Made by a program: the position numbers and the translations under genes. From the NCBI RefSeq assembly GCF_039535475.1, contig NZ_BAAAXG010000026.1, positions 1,054,001-1,118,000 on the forward strand: a stretch of DNA of 64,000 bases, read 5' to 3'. Source of the stretch: Streptomyces showdoensis (lineage in GTDB: Bacteria > Actinomycetota > Actinomycetes > Streptomycetales > Streptomycetaceae). Position 1 is the first letter of the stretch. Every line of letters begins with the position of its first letter. Shown here in pieces: positions 1-7,264 of the stretch. The notes under the pieces are model-generated. The model made no database searches. It saw only the letters and a list, made by a program, of their open reading frames with translations, and had not been told where the DNA came from.

Positions 1-1044
1 GCCGCTGACCGCGTATCCGGCGCCGACCGCCGCGTACATCACCGAATAGCCGGCGGCGAGGGCGCCGGGCGGCAGGATCTGGCGCAGGGCGAGGTTGCGG
101 GTGAGCATGGCCGGGGCCTGGAGGAGTCCGGCCGCGATCAGGGCGGCGCCGACGGCGGCGGTCCAGGGCAGGACGGCGACGAGCGCGACGCCCGCGGAGA
201 CGGCGACGATCAGGACGGCGGACTGGACGGGCAGCCGCCCCGGCCAGGAGTCGCGCAGGCCGTAGAGGAAGGCGCCGACGGCCGAGCCGATCGAGAAGCC
301 GGCGAGCAGCGGCCCGGCCCAGCCGATGGCGGCCCCGCGCTGTTCCAGCAGGGCGGGCAGGACCAGCTCCGCGAGGGCGAGCAGGGTGAGGCTCGCCGCG
401 CCCGTGACGTACACCGGCCAGGCCCGGGCGAGGACCCGGCCCATCGCTGCGCCGGTCTCCTTCGCCTCGGCGGACCAGCCCGCGGGGAGCAGCCACAGGC
501 CCGCCACGGACAGGGCCATGAGCCCGGCCTGGAGCAGCGGTGGTACGGCGGGCCCGGCGCCGAGCGCGAGTCCGGTGGCGAGCGCGGGGGCGGCGGCCCA
601 GATCCCGAAGGTCAGGACCGACTCCATGCTCATCGCCTGGGTGACCGCCCGCTCCGGGACCAGGCTGGTGAGCAGCGCCCGCTGCCCGCCGGGGACGGCG
701 GCCGGGCCCGCGCCGGCGCAGAAGGCGAGGGTGCCGAGGAGGACGGGGTGGGCGCCGCCGCCCGCGAGCCCGAGCCCCGCGAAGCCGGTGGCGCCGACCG
801 CGAGCCCGGCCGCGAGCTGCGGCCGGGCCCGCTCCGCGTTCATCCGCATGCCGAGCACGGGCGCGGCGATGATCTCGCCGAGGACGTACGCGGCGGCGAG
901 CACGGCCCCGAGGGCGTACCCGCCGGGCTCCTCCCGTACCAGGAAGACCAGCGCGAGCGGCGCCATCGCGACGGGCAGCCGGGCGGCGACGGTGACCGCC
1001 GACCAGGCGAGGACGGGGCGGGTGACGAGCTCGCGGTAGGACAT
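1..1044 (-). CDS. MFS transporter, partial (C-terminus beyond the window edge)
   Basis: At least 348 codons are visible and the frame is still open at base 1, so the C-terminus lies outside the window. The protein is almost entirely hydrophobic segments separated by short Arg/Glu-rich loops, the pattern of a 12-TM major facilitator. Early features are a start-proximal SYREL segment, a first membrane helix around residues 10-30 and a loop with the VREEPGG motif. It is probably a drug or metabolite exporter of the inner membrane; no substrate can be read from the sequence. The ATG at 1044 is preceded by TACGGT seven bases upstream and no Shine-Dalgarno sequence, so the mRNA may be leaderless. 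The next gene on the same strand (Zn-ADH) ends about 100 bp upstream. Confidence 0.85.
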   Translation of the reverse strand, partial: MSYRELVTRPVLAWSAVTVAARLPVAMAPLALVFLVREEPGGYALGAVLAAAYVLGEIIAAPVLGMRMNAERARPQLAAGLAVGATGFAGLGLAGGGAHPVLLGTLAFCAGAGPAAVPGGQRALLTSLVPERAVTQAMSMESVLTFGIWAAAPALATGLALGAGPAVPPLLQAGLMALSVAGLWLLPAGWSAEAKETGAAMGRVLARAWPVYVTGAASLTLLALAELVLPALLEQRGAAIGWAGPLLAGFSIGSAVGAFLYGLRDSWPGRLPVQSAVLIVAVSAGVALVAVLPWTAAVGAALIAAGLLQAPAMLTRNLALRQILPPGALAAGYSVMYAAVGAGYAVSG

Positions 1045-1147
1045 GGACAGGACCGTAACGAGGTACGGCCCTGCTGCCCAGGCACTTTCGGCGGCCTCGT
1101 CGGCCGGGGGCGCCCGGGCCGGGCCGGCGCGATCCGGCGGACAGCGC

Positions 1148-2198
1148 CTAGAAGGTGAGCACCCCCCCGCGCCACCTTCCCCTGTTCCGCGTCCTCCACG
1201 GCCCGCTCGAACTCCTCCACCGGGTAGGTGGCGGTGACCAGTTCGTCGAGCAGGAGCCGGCCGGAGAGGTAGAGCTCGGCGTAGAGGGCGATGTCCTTCT
1301 GGGGGCGTGAGGAGCCGTAGCGGCAGCCCAGGATCGACTTGTCCAGGAACATCGCGGCGGGCGGGAAGCTCGCCTCGGCCTTGGGGGCGGTCATGCCGAG
1401 CAGGATGGCCTGGCCGTGCCGGTCGAGCAGGTCGATCGCGGTGCGGACGAGGCCGGTGTGGCCCACGCATTCGAAGACGTGGTCCGCGCCGGTGGGCAGG
1501 ATCTCCCGTACCGCGTCCGTCGAGGCGAGGAAGTGGGTCGCGCCGAAGTCGCGGGCCACCGTCTCCTTCGCCGGGTTGGTGTCGACGGCGACGATCGTCG
1601 TCGCGCCCGCGATCCGGGCGCCCTGGAGGACGTTGAGGCCGATGCCGCCGGTGCCGATGACGACGACGGTCTCGCCGCGGTCGACCCGGGCCCGGTTGAG
1701 GACGGCCCCGACGCCGGTGAGGACGCCGCAGCCCATGAGGGCGGCCGAGGTCAGCGGGATGTCCGTCGGGATCTTCACGGCCTGGACGGCCTTGACGACG
1801 GTCTTCTCCGCGAAGGAGGAGTTCGAGGCGAACTGGAACAGCGGCTGCCCGTCGCGGGAGAACGGCCGGCCGGGCATCCCGATCGCCTTGCGGCACATCG
1901 TCGGGCGCCCGCGGTCGCAGTCGGCGCAGGCCCCGCAGTTGGCGAGGGTGGACAGGGCCACGTGGTCGGCCGGCACGACGTGCGTGACGCCGGGGCCGAC
2001 CGCCTCCACGACGCCGGCGCCCTCGTGGCCGAGGACGACGGGCACGGGGAAGGGGATCGTGCCGTCGACGACCGAGAGGTCGCTGTGGCACAGCCCGGCC
2101 GCGGCGATCGCGACGAGCACCTCGCCGGGTCCGGGATCGCGGACCTCCAGGTCGTCGACGACCCGGACCTGCTTCCCGTCGAAGACGACGCCTCTCAC
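1148..2198 (-). pseudogene. Zn-dependent alcohol dehydrogenase, frameshifted near the C-terminus
   Basis: This is a medium-chain (GroES/Rossmann) zinc alcohol dehydrogenase. Visible motifs are GLCHSD and GHEGAG (catalytic zinc Cys and His/Glu), four structural-zinc Cys within NCGACADC...PTMC, and the nucleotide-binding GTGGIG. The GTG start lies 2 bp after the SDR stop behind GGAGGG, so the two genes form one transcript. The frame is intact until a run of seven C (1162-1168 on the plus strand). Read literally it then continues far beyond the family's usual end. Removing one base gives the expected terminus ARGVLTF followed by TAG at 1148-1150. The span of 1051 bp is three times 350 plus one, which agrees with a single extra base. 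The corrected protein would be about 349 aa and would oxidise an alcohol in the same catabolic block. Confidence 0.88.
1162..1168. other. Seven-C homopolymer carrying the ADH frameshift
   Basis: Seven consecutive C lie inside the Zn-ADH gene. One base fewer restores the family's C-terminus and a stop 12 bp further on. This is an indel hot spot and an apparent assembly error or true mutation. Confidence 0.8.
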
Positions 2199-2200
2199 GG

Positions 2201-3127
2201 TCAGCCCTCCTTGCGGGAGTTGGGGCGGTCTCCGGCGGCGGCCGCCCGCGCCATCTCCTCCAGCTGCTGGAGCATCGGCATCGGGTCCGTCCCGACCGTG
2301 CCCGGGAGGAAGTCGGCGATCCGGTCCGGGGTCCAGGCGCCGCCCTCGGCGTATCCGGCCCGCAGTTCGCGGGGCTGGGCCCAGACGGCGATCTTGGGTC
2401 CGGCGATCGTGTAGACCTGGCCGGTGATCTTCTCGGCCCTGGCCCGGTCGGAGAGCAGGTAGACGACGAGCGCGGCCACGTCCTCCGGTTCGCCGATCTC
2501 CTTGAGCTCCATGGGCACGTTGGCCGACATCCGGGTGCGGGCGACGGGCGCGACCGCGTTCGCCGTGACGCCGTACTTGTGGAGGCCGAGCGCCGCCGAG
2601 CGGACCAGGGAGATGATGCCGCCCTTGGCCGCCGAGTAGTTGGCCTGGGCGACCGAGCCCTGGTGGTTGCCGCTGGTGAAGCCGACGAGGGTACCGCCGC
2701 CCTGCCGGCGCATGACCGCGGAGGCGGCCCGGAAGACGGTGAAGGTGCCCTTGAGGTGGGTGGCGACGACGGGGTCCCACTCCTCCTCGGACATGTTGAA
2801 GAGCATCCGCTCGCGCAGGATGCCGGCGACGCACACGACGCCGTCGATCCGCCCGTACTCGGCGAGCGCCACGTCGACGACGCGCTGCCCGCCCGCCATC
2901 GTCGAGATGTCGTCGGCCACGGCCACGGCCGCCCCGCCCGCCGCCTCGATCTCCTTGACGACGGACTCGGCGATCTCGCTCGTCGGCTCGCCGCCCTCGA
3001 TGGAGACCCCGTAGTCGTTGACGACGACCTTCGCGCCCTCCGCCGCGCAGGCGAGGGCGACCGCGCGGCCGATCCCCCGCCCCGCGCCCGTCACGGCGAC
3101 GACCTTCCCTGCCAAGAAGTTCCCCAC
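2201..3127 (-). CDS. SDR family NAD(P)-dependent oxidoreductase
   Basis: This 308-aa classical-type short-chain dehydrogenase has the cofactor motif TGAGRGIG (residues 13-20). The catalytic serine is near residue 152, with Tyr164 and Lys168 in NYSAAKGG. It is about 50 residues longer than a minimal SDR because of an Arg/Pro-rich C-terminal tail. The N-terminal sequence, with its NDYG segment, resembles the dehydrogenase domain of peroxisomal multifunctional enzyme type 2 and related hydroxyacyl/hydroxysteroid dehydrogenases; this is family knowledge, not a search. The GTG start has AAGGGG six bases upstream. It is followed 2 bp later by the Zn-ADH, so the pair likely acts on alcohol/ketone intermediates. 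The promoter region shared with the cyclase carries two 17-bp palindromes. Confidence 0.9.
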   Translation of the reverse strand: MGNFLAGKVVAVTGAGRGIGRAVALACAAEGAKVVVNDYGVSIEGGEPTSEIAESVVKEIEAAGGAAVAVADDISTMAGGQRVVDVALAEYGRIDGVVCVAGILRERMLFNMSEEEWDPVVATHLKGTFTVFRAASAVMRRQGGGTLVGFTSGNHQGSVAQANYSAAKGGIISLVRSAALGLHKYGVTANAVAPVARTRMSANVPMELKEIGEPEDVAALVVYLLSDRARAEKITGQVYTIAGPKIAVWAQPRELRAGYAEGGAWTPDRIADFLPGTVGTDPMPMLQQLEEMARAAAAGDRPNSRKEG

Positions 3128-3148
3128 GCCCGGCCCCTTCCCGCGGTT

Positions 3149-3165
3149 TCTGACGGTCCGTTAGA
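3149..3165. promoter_or_regulatory. 17-bp palindromic operator, copy 1
   Basis: TCTGACGGTCCGTTAGA has arms TCTGACGG/CCGT(T)AGA around a central T. It lies 22 bp upstream of the SDR start and 62 bp upstream of the cyclase start. The same consensus, TCTGACGGNCCGTCAGA, recurs three more times at the promoters of this catabolic block, which suggests a TetR-type dimer site. Confidence 0.6.
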
Positions 3166-3182
3166 TTCTTTCGTCGTCAGGA

Positions 3183-3199
3183 TTCTACGGCCCGTCAGA
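3183..3199. promoter_or_regulatory. 17-bp palindromic operator, copy 2
   Basis: TTCTACGGCCCGTCAGA has a perfect right arm and a degenerate left arm. Its centre is 34 bp from copy 1. It sits just ahead of the cyclase ribosome-binding site, where a bound protein would block transcription. Confidence 0.5.
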
Positions 3200-3227
3200 T
3201 ACCGGAAAACAAGACCCCGGAGGCCCG

Positions 3228-4166
3228 ATGTCTTCCCCCAGCGCACTCCCGCCCGAATTCCACGAGATCGCCAAGCGCGTCAACAACTGGGGCCGTTGGG
3301 GCCGGGACGACGAGATCGGCACCCTCAACCTGATCACCGACGAGGTGGTCCGCGAGGCCGCCGCCACCGTCCGCACCGGCCGGCGCGTCCCGCTCGCCGT
3401 CGCCCTCGAACAGGACGGCGTACAGACCGGCATGATCCCCGGCCGGGTCAACCCGCTCCACGTCATGGTCCAGATCAACCAGGAGCTCTTCGGCCCCGGC
3501 ACCGTCGCCACCAGCGACGACGCCGTGACCCTCGGCCTCCAGGCCGGCACCCACTGGGACGCGCTCACCCACGTCTCGCACTCGGGGCGCATCTACAACG
3601 GGCGGCCCGCCGACACCGTCACCGCGCACGGCCGCTCGCAGTACAGCGGCATCCACACCGCCCGCCACCTGGTGAGCCGCGGGGTGCTGCTCGACGTGGC
3701 CGCCGCCAAGGGCCTGGACCGGCTGCCCGGCGACCACGCCGTCACCCCCGAAGACCTCGACGAGGCGGCGGAGTTCGGCGGGGTCACCGTACGCTCCGGC
3801 GACATCGTCCTCGTACGCACCGGGCAGATCCGGGCGTATCTCGCCGGGGACAAGCACGGCTACGCGTTCCCCTCGCCCGGCCTGTCCGTGCGCACGCCCG
3901 AGTGGTTCCACGCCCGGGACGTGGCGGCGGTCGCCAACGACACGCTCACCTTCGAGATCTTCCCGCCGGAGATCGAGAACCTGTGGCTGCCCGTGCACGC
4001 CCTCGACCTGGTCGAGATGGGCATGCTCCAGGGGCAGAACTGGAACCTGGAGGAACTGTCCACAGCCTGTGCACAAGAGCGGCGGTACGCGTTCCTGCTC
4101 TCCGCGATGCCGGAACCCTTCGTGGGCGGGACGGGTACCCCCGTGGCACCGGTGGCCGTCCTCTGA
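3228..4166 (+). CDS. Cyclase family protein (kynurenine formamidase-like metal hydrolase)
   Basis: This 312-aa protein of the cyclase/formamidase superfamily (PF04199) has the metal-binding signature AGTHWDALTH at about residues 107-116. A second conserved segment is GVLLDVAAAKG, followed by VRSGDIVLVRTG. These enzymes hydrolyse amide, ester or activated C-C bonds with a metal bound by the His/Asp cluster. The ATG is preceded by GGAGG. The gene is divergent from the SDR/ADH pair and shares its two 17-bp palindromes, so it probably belongs to the same pathway. A natural role is hydrolytic ring opening or release of a carboxylate, but the substrate is unknown. Confidence 0.88.
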   Translation: MSSPSALPPEFHEIAKRVNNWGRWGRDDEIGTLNLITDEVVREAAATVRTGRRVPLAVALEQDGVQTGMIPGRVNPLHVMVQINQELFGPGTVATSDDAVTLGLQAGTHWDALTHVSHSGRIYNGRPADTVTAHGRSQYSGIHTARHLVSRGVLLDVAAAKGLDRLPGDHAVTPEDLDEAAEFGGVTVRSGDIVLVRTGQIRAYLAGDKHGYAFPSPGLSVRTPEWFHARDVAAVANDTLTFEIFPPEIENLWLPVHALDLVEMGMLQGQNWNLEELSTACAQERRYAFLLSAMPEPFVGGTGTPVAPVAVL

Positions 4167-4260
4167 GGCCGGCCGGGCCCCGACGGACGTGGGTGGCGGC
4201 GCACTCGCGCGCGCCCCGAGCACGGCACGACCGGGCCGCCACCCGTCACGACCCGCGCTC

Positions 4261-4283
4261 GCCGAGGGGCCACGCCCCTCGGC
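4261..4283. terminator. Hairpin terminator between convergent genes
   Basis: A perfect 10-bp stem (GCCGAGGGGC / GCCCCTCGGC) with a 3-nt CAC loop lies between the ends of the cyclase gene and the anti-sigma factor gene. It lacks a T-tract, as is usual in Streptomyces. Confidence 0.6.
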
Positions 4284-4336
4284 TCCCCTCGCCGTACGAA
4301 TCGCTCACCCCAGGGTGATCAATTCGCCACGAACCG

Positions 4337-4771
4337 TCAACAGTGCACCCGGGAGGGTGAGCCCTGCGCGAGCGTCCCCGCGGCCGGGGCCCGGTCCACC
4401 TCGCACCAGATGCTCTTGCCGGCGCCCTCGCGCTGCCAGCCCCACCGGTCGGCCAGGCCGTCCACCAGCTCCAGACCGCGCCCGTTGGTGTCCTCGCCCT
4501 CCGCGTGCCGGGGCTTGGGCGGCCGGTCGCTCGTGTCGGCGACCTCGACCCGCACCCCGCCCCCGCCGAACAGCATCCGCAGCACGGCCGGGCAGCCCGT
4601 GTGGACCACCGCGTTGGTGACGAGCTCGGAGATGAGCAGCACCAGCGTGTCCGCCAGCGGCTCGTCGTCCCCTATCCCCGACCCGGCCAGCCGCGAACGC
4701 GCCCAGCGCCGGGCGCGACCCACCTCGGCCGGATCGGGTCCGACCTCCAACTGAACCTGAAGCACCTGCAC
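4337..4771 (-). CDS. ATP-binding anti-sigma factor / histidine-kinase-like ATPase (RsbW-type)
   Basis: This 144-aa protein is a free-standing HATPase_c domain. The N-box is ELVTNAVVHT (about residues 49-58) and the G-box is NGRGLELVDGLADRWG (about residues 96-111). This size and composition match the abundant Streptomyces RsbW-like proteins that phosphorylate STAS antagonists and bind sigma factors. It lacks the His-phosphotransfer domain of two-component kinases. The GTG at 4771 gives an N-terminus beginning MQVLQVQLEV. A STAS antagonist and a sigma factor are encoded 5-6 kb away (10106-11305), but nothing proves they are its partners. Confidence 0.88.
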   Translation of the reverse strand: MQVLQVQLEVGPDPAEVGRARRWARSRLAGSGIGDDEPLADTLVLLISELVTNAVVHTGCPAVLRMLFGGGGVRVEVADTSDRPPKPRHAEGEDTNGRGLELVDGLADRWGWQREGAGKSIWCEVDRAPAAGTLAQGSPSRVHC

Positions 4772-4898
4772 CGTTCACACCATCCGAACCGGCGTCCTCG
4801 ACGACCTAACGGAACGTGATTCCCTTGTGGGACAGCATGGTTGACGTACAGTCACCGCAACAAGCGCTTCGGGCATATTCCAGCGCGAAGGAGTACGT

Positions 4899-5087
4899 GT
4901 GGTCCATACTGTGCGACGCACGTCGCTGGGAGTCGAACAGAGGCGCGCGCAAGGCCGCCGGGGGGTGCGAGCGGCGGGCATTCCCGGACGCGGCGCCGCC
5001 GCATCGGCAGCACCGGCGCGATCCGGGCTCACACACACTCGCATCCCACGGAGCGTACCGGAGCCGGAGGCCGACTCCGGCCCGTGA
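4899..5087 (+). CDS. Tentative small basic protein, 62 aa
   Basis: The roughly 380-bp gap between the anti-sigma factor and acyl-CoA dehydrogenase genes holds one candidate gene. A GTG at 4899 lies six bases after AAGGAG, an excellent ribosome-binding site. It opens a 62-codon frame rich in Arg, Ala and Gly, beginning VVHTVRRTSLGVEQ and ending in TGA. I recognise no family. An alternative GTG two bases earlier opens a different frame. Codon bias is only moderately G/C at third positions, so this could be a non-coding 5' region or a regulatory peptide. The rest of the gap shows no other supported feature. Confidence 0.3.
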   Translation: MVHTVRRTSLGVEQRRAQGRRGVRAAGIPGRGAAASAAPARSGLTHTRIPRSVPEPEADSGP

Positions 5088-5150
5088 CGACCGCGCCGAA
5101 GGACACAACACGGTATCGACGCTGTGTGACGCCGCGACCACGGGCGGCGC

Positions 5151-6134
5151 CTACAGCCGCGCGGCCACCAGCTCCTCCGCCGCCGCCCCCGACAGCCCGC
5201 GCTCGGCCCGCACCCACGCCCGCTTGAGGTGCAGGTGCACGTCCGCCTCCCAGGTGAAGCCCATCCCGCCGTGCACCTGGAGGCAGTCCCGGGCGCAGAG
5301 GGTCGCGGCCTCGTCGGCGAGCAGCCGGGCCCCGGCGATCTCGACCGGGTCGGCGGTGACGGCCGCCGCGTAGACGGCGGCCCGGGCGAGCTCGGTCCGC
5401 ACGAGCATCTGCGCGCACAGGTGCTTGACCGCCTGGAAGGCGCCGATCGGCTGCCCGAACTGCTCCCGGGTACGGGCGTGGGCGACGGCCAGCTCGGTGG
5501 TGCGGGCGGCGCTGCCGAGCTGTTCGGCGGCGGTGAGGAGGGAGGCCTCCTGGGCCTCCTGGGCCTCCCGGGCCTCCCGGGCCGCCGGGTCCGCCGGGTC
5601 CGCCGGGTCCGCCCGGTCTGCCCAGTCCGCCGGGTCCGCCCGGTCCGGCCGGTCCGGATCCGGCCGCGCACCCCCGGCGCCCGGCACCCGGTGCAGCGGC
5701 GTCAGCGGGTCCACGCTCCGCACGGGAACGGCGGACCCGGCCTCCCCCCGTACCGTGTCCGCCTCCGTCAGCCACTCCACGAACCCGCTCGGGTCGACGG
5801 CGGTGACGACCGCGGCCCCCTCCGCCGCCCCCGGCACCTCCCCCGCCGCCAGGTGCGTCGCGATCAGCGGTCCCGGCAGCAGCGCCCGCCCGGCCTCCTC
5901 GAACAGCAGCACCGCCTCCGGGAGCCCGAGGCCGACCCCGCCCGCCTCCTCGGGCAGCCGGAGCGCGAAGAAGCCGGCGGCGCCGAGCTCGCGCCACAGC
6001 TCCCGGTCGAGGGACCCGCGTTCCACGGCCGCCCGCAGCGCGTCCCGGCCGAAGCTGCGGTCGAGCAGCTCGCGCACGCCCCGGCGGAGCGCCCGCTGGT
6101 CCTCGGTGAGTCGGAAGTCCACGGTCGGCTTCAC
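5151..6134 (-). CDS. Acyl-CoA dehydrogenase family protein, small subunit type
   Basis: This 327-aa protein is shorter than a typical 380-aa acyl-CoA dehydrogenase. The start reads VKPTVDFRLTEDQ and the C-terminal half keeps the QVHGGMGFTWE motif. In many actinobacterial enzymes the Glu of GFTWE is close to the active site. The middle beta-domain is eroded and partly replaced by an Asp/Pro/Ala/Arg-rich linker encoded by twelve 9-bp repeats (5545-5652). The GTG start overlaps the preceding acyl-CoA dehydrogenase stop by 4 bp, implying translational coupling and probably a heteromeric alpha2beta2 enzyme. Such pairs are known for steroid and bile-acid side-chain oxidation in actinobacteria; the assignment here is inference. 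Confidence 0.88.
   Translation of the reverse strand: MKPTVDFRLTEDQRALRRGVRELLDRSFGRDALRAAVERGSLDRELWRELGAAGFFALRLPEEAGGVGLGLPEAVLLFEEAGRALLPGPLIATHLAAGEVPGAAEGAAVVTAVDPSGFVEWLTEADTVRGEAGSAVPVRSVDPLTPLHRVPGAGGARPDPDRPDRADPADWADRADPADPADPAAREAREAQEAQEASLLTAAEQLGSAARTTELAVAHARTREQFGQPIGAFQAVKHLCAQMLVRTELARAAVYAAAVTADPVEIAGARLLADEAATLCARDCLQVHGGMGFTWEADVHLHLKRAWVRAERGLSGAAAEELVAARL
5545..5652. repeat. Twelve 9-bp tandem repeats inside the acyl-CoA dehydrogenase gene
   Basis: Twelve consecutive 9-mers of the forms GCCTCCTGG, GCCTCCCGG, TCCGCCGGG and TCCGCCCGG run without a break. The period is a multiple of three, so the frame stays open and encodes a D-P-A / R-E-A type linker. Confidence 0.85.
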
Positions 6135-7264
6135 CGGCCCTTCGGCAGGCCGAGGATGCGCTCGGCGACGATGTTCTGCTGGATCTGCGAGGTGCCGGCG
6201 GCGATCGTGTACGACAGCGAGGAGAGCCGGTCCTGGTTCCACTCGCGGCCCAGGTCGAGCGCCTCGGGCCCGAGGACGGCGGCGGCCGCGTCGTACAGCT
6301 CCTGGCGGGCGTGCGAGTAGCGCAGCTTGAACACGGAGCCGCCGGTGCCGGGGACGCCGCCGCTCGCCTGGGCCTCGCTGACGTTCCACTGGGTGAGCCG
6401 CCACAGTGCCTGGAACTCGGCGCCGAGGCGGCCGAGCCGGCGGCGCAGGACGGGGTCGTCCCAGGTGCCGTTCTTCCGGGCGGTGCGGGCGAGTTCGCCG
6501 AGCACCCGGCGGCAGGCGACGACCTCGCCGACGAAGGCGGTGCCGCGTTCGAAGGAGAGGGTGACCATGGTGACGCGCCAGCCGTCGTTCTCCTCGCCCA
6601 CCCGGTTGGCGACCGGCACGCGCACCTCGTCCAGGAACATCTCGGCGAACTCGGTGGACCCGGCGAGGGTGCGCAGCGGCCGGACCGTGATCCCGGGGGC
6701 GTCCATGGGCATGGCGAGCCAGCTGATGCCCCGGTGCCTCGGGGCGTCCGGGTCGGTGCGCACGAGGAGTTCGCACCAGTCGGCGGCCTCGGCGTGCGAG
6801 GTCCAGATCTTCTGGCCGGTGACGACGTACGCGTCCCCGTCGCGGACCGCCCGGGTGCGCAGGGCGGCGAGGTCGGAGCCGGCCTCGGGTTCGCTGAAGC
6901 CCTGGCACCAGACCTCGTCGCCGCGCAGCACGGGTTCGAGCCAGCGTTCGCGCTGTGCGGGCGTGCCCTCGGCGGCGATGGTGGGCCCGGCGTGCAGGAG
7001 GCCGACGAAGTTGGCGCCGACGTAGGGGGCGCCGGCCCGTTCGGTCTCCTCCAGGAAGATCAGGCGCTGGGTCGGCGAGGCGTCCCAGTGGACGTGGCCG
7101 TACCCGGCGTCGTAGAGGCGCCGCTGCCAGCCGCAGTCGTACGCGCGCCGGGCGGGCCAGTCGAGCGGGTCGGGCTTGGGCGGCAGTCCGGGCAGCGCGG
7201 CGGCGAGCCACTCCCGCAGCCGGGCCCGGAACTCCTCCTCTTCCTCCGTGTAGGCCAGCTCCAT
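6131..7264 (-). CDS. Acyl-CoA dehydrogenase family protein, large partner
   Basis: This 377-aa protein has the full N-terminal and middle domains. Visible motifs are WCQGFSEPEAGSDLAAL (substrate and flavin contacts), TGQKIWTSHA and the C-terminal TIAAGTSQIQQNIVAERILGLP. It lacks the GG-GF-E loop found in its neighbour, so the two polypeptides look complementary. It would oxidise an acyl-CoA to an enoyl-CoA with FAD, passing electrons to ETF. The ATG overlaps the amidohydrolase stop (ATGA), and its own stop overlaps the next GTG. The three genes 8454-5151 therefore form one coupled unit. Confidence 0.92.
   Translation of the reverse strand: MELAYTEEEEEFRARLREWLAAALPGLPPKPDPLDWPARRAYDCGWQRRLYDAGYGHVHWDASPTQRLIFLEETERAGAPYVGANFVGLLHAGPTIAAEGTPAQRERWLEPVLRGDEVWCQGFSEPEAGSDLAALRTRAVRDGDAYVVTGQKIWTSHAEAADWCELLVRTDPDAPRHRGISWLAMPMDAPGITVRPLRTLAGSTEFAEMFLDEVRVPVANRVGEENDGWRVTMVTLSFERGTAFVGEVVACRRVLGELARTARKNGTWDDPVLRRRLGRLGAEFQALWRLTQWNVSEAQASGGVPGTGGSVFKLRYSHARQELYDAAAAVLGPEALDLGREWNQDRLSSLSYTIAAGTSQIQQNIVAERILGLPKGR

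Noticed and set aside
840..2834. A 664-codon minus-strand frame joining part of the SDR region to the ADH
   Set aside because: Only the middle part is a real protein. The tail is produced by the frameshift at 1162-1168 and the head is an out-of-frame reading of the SDR gene.
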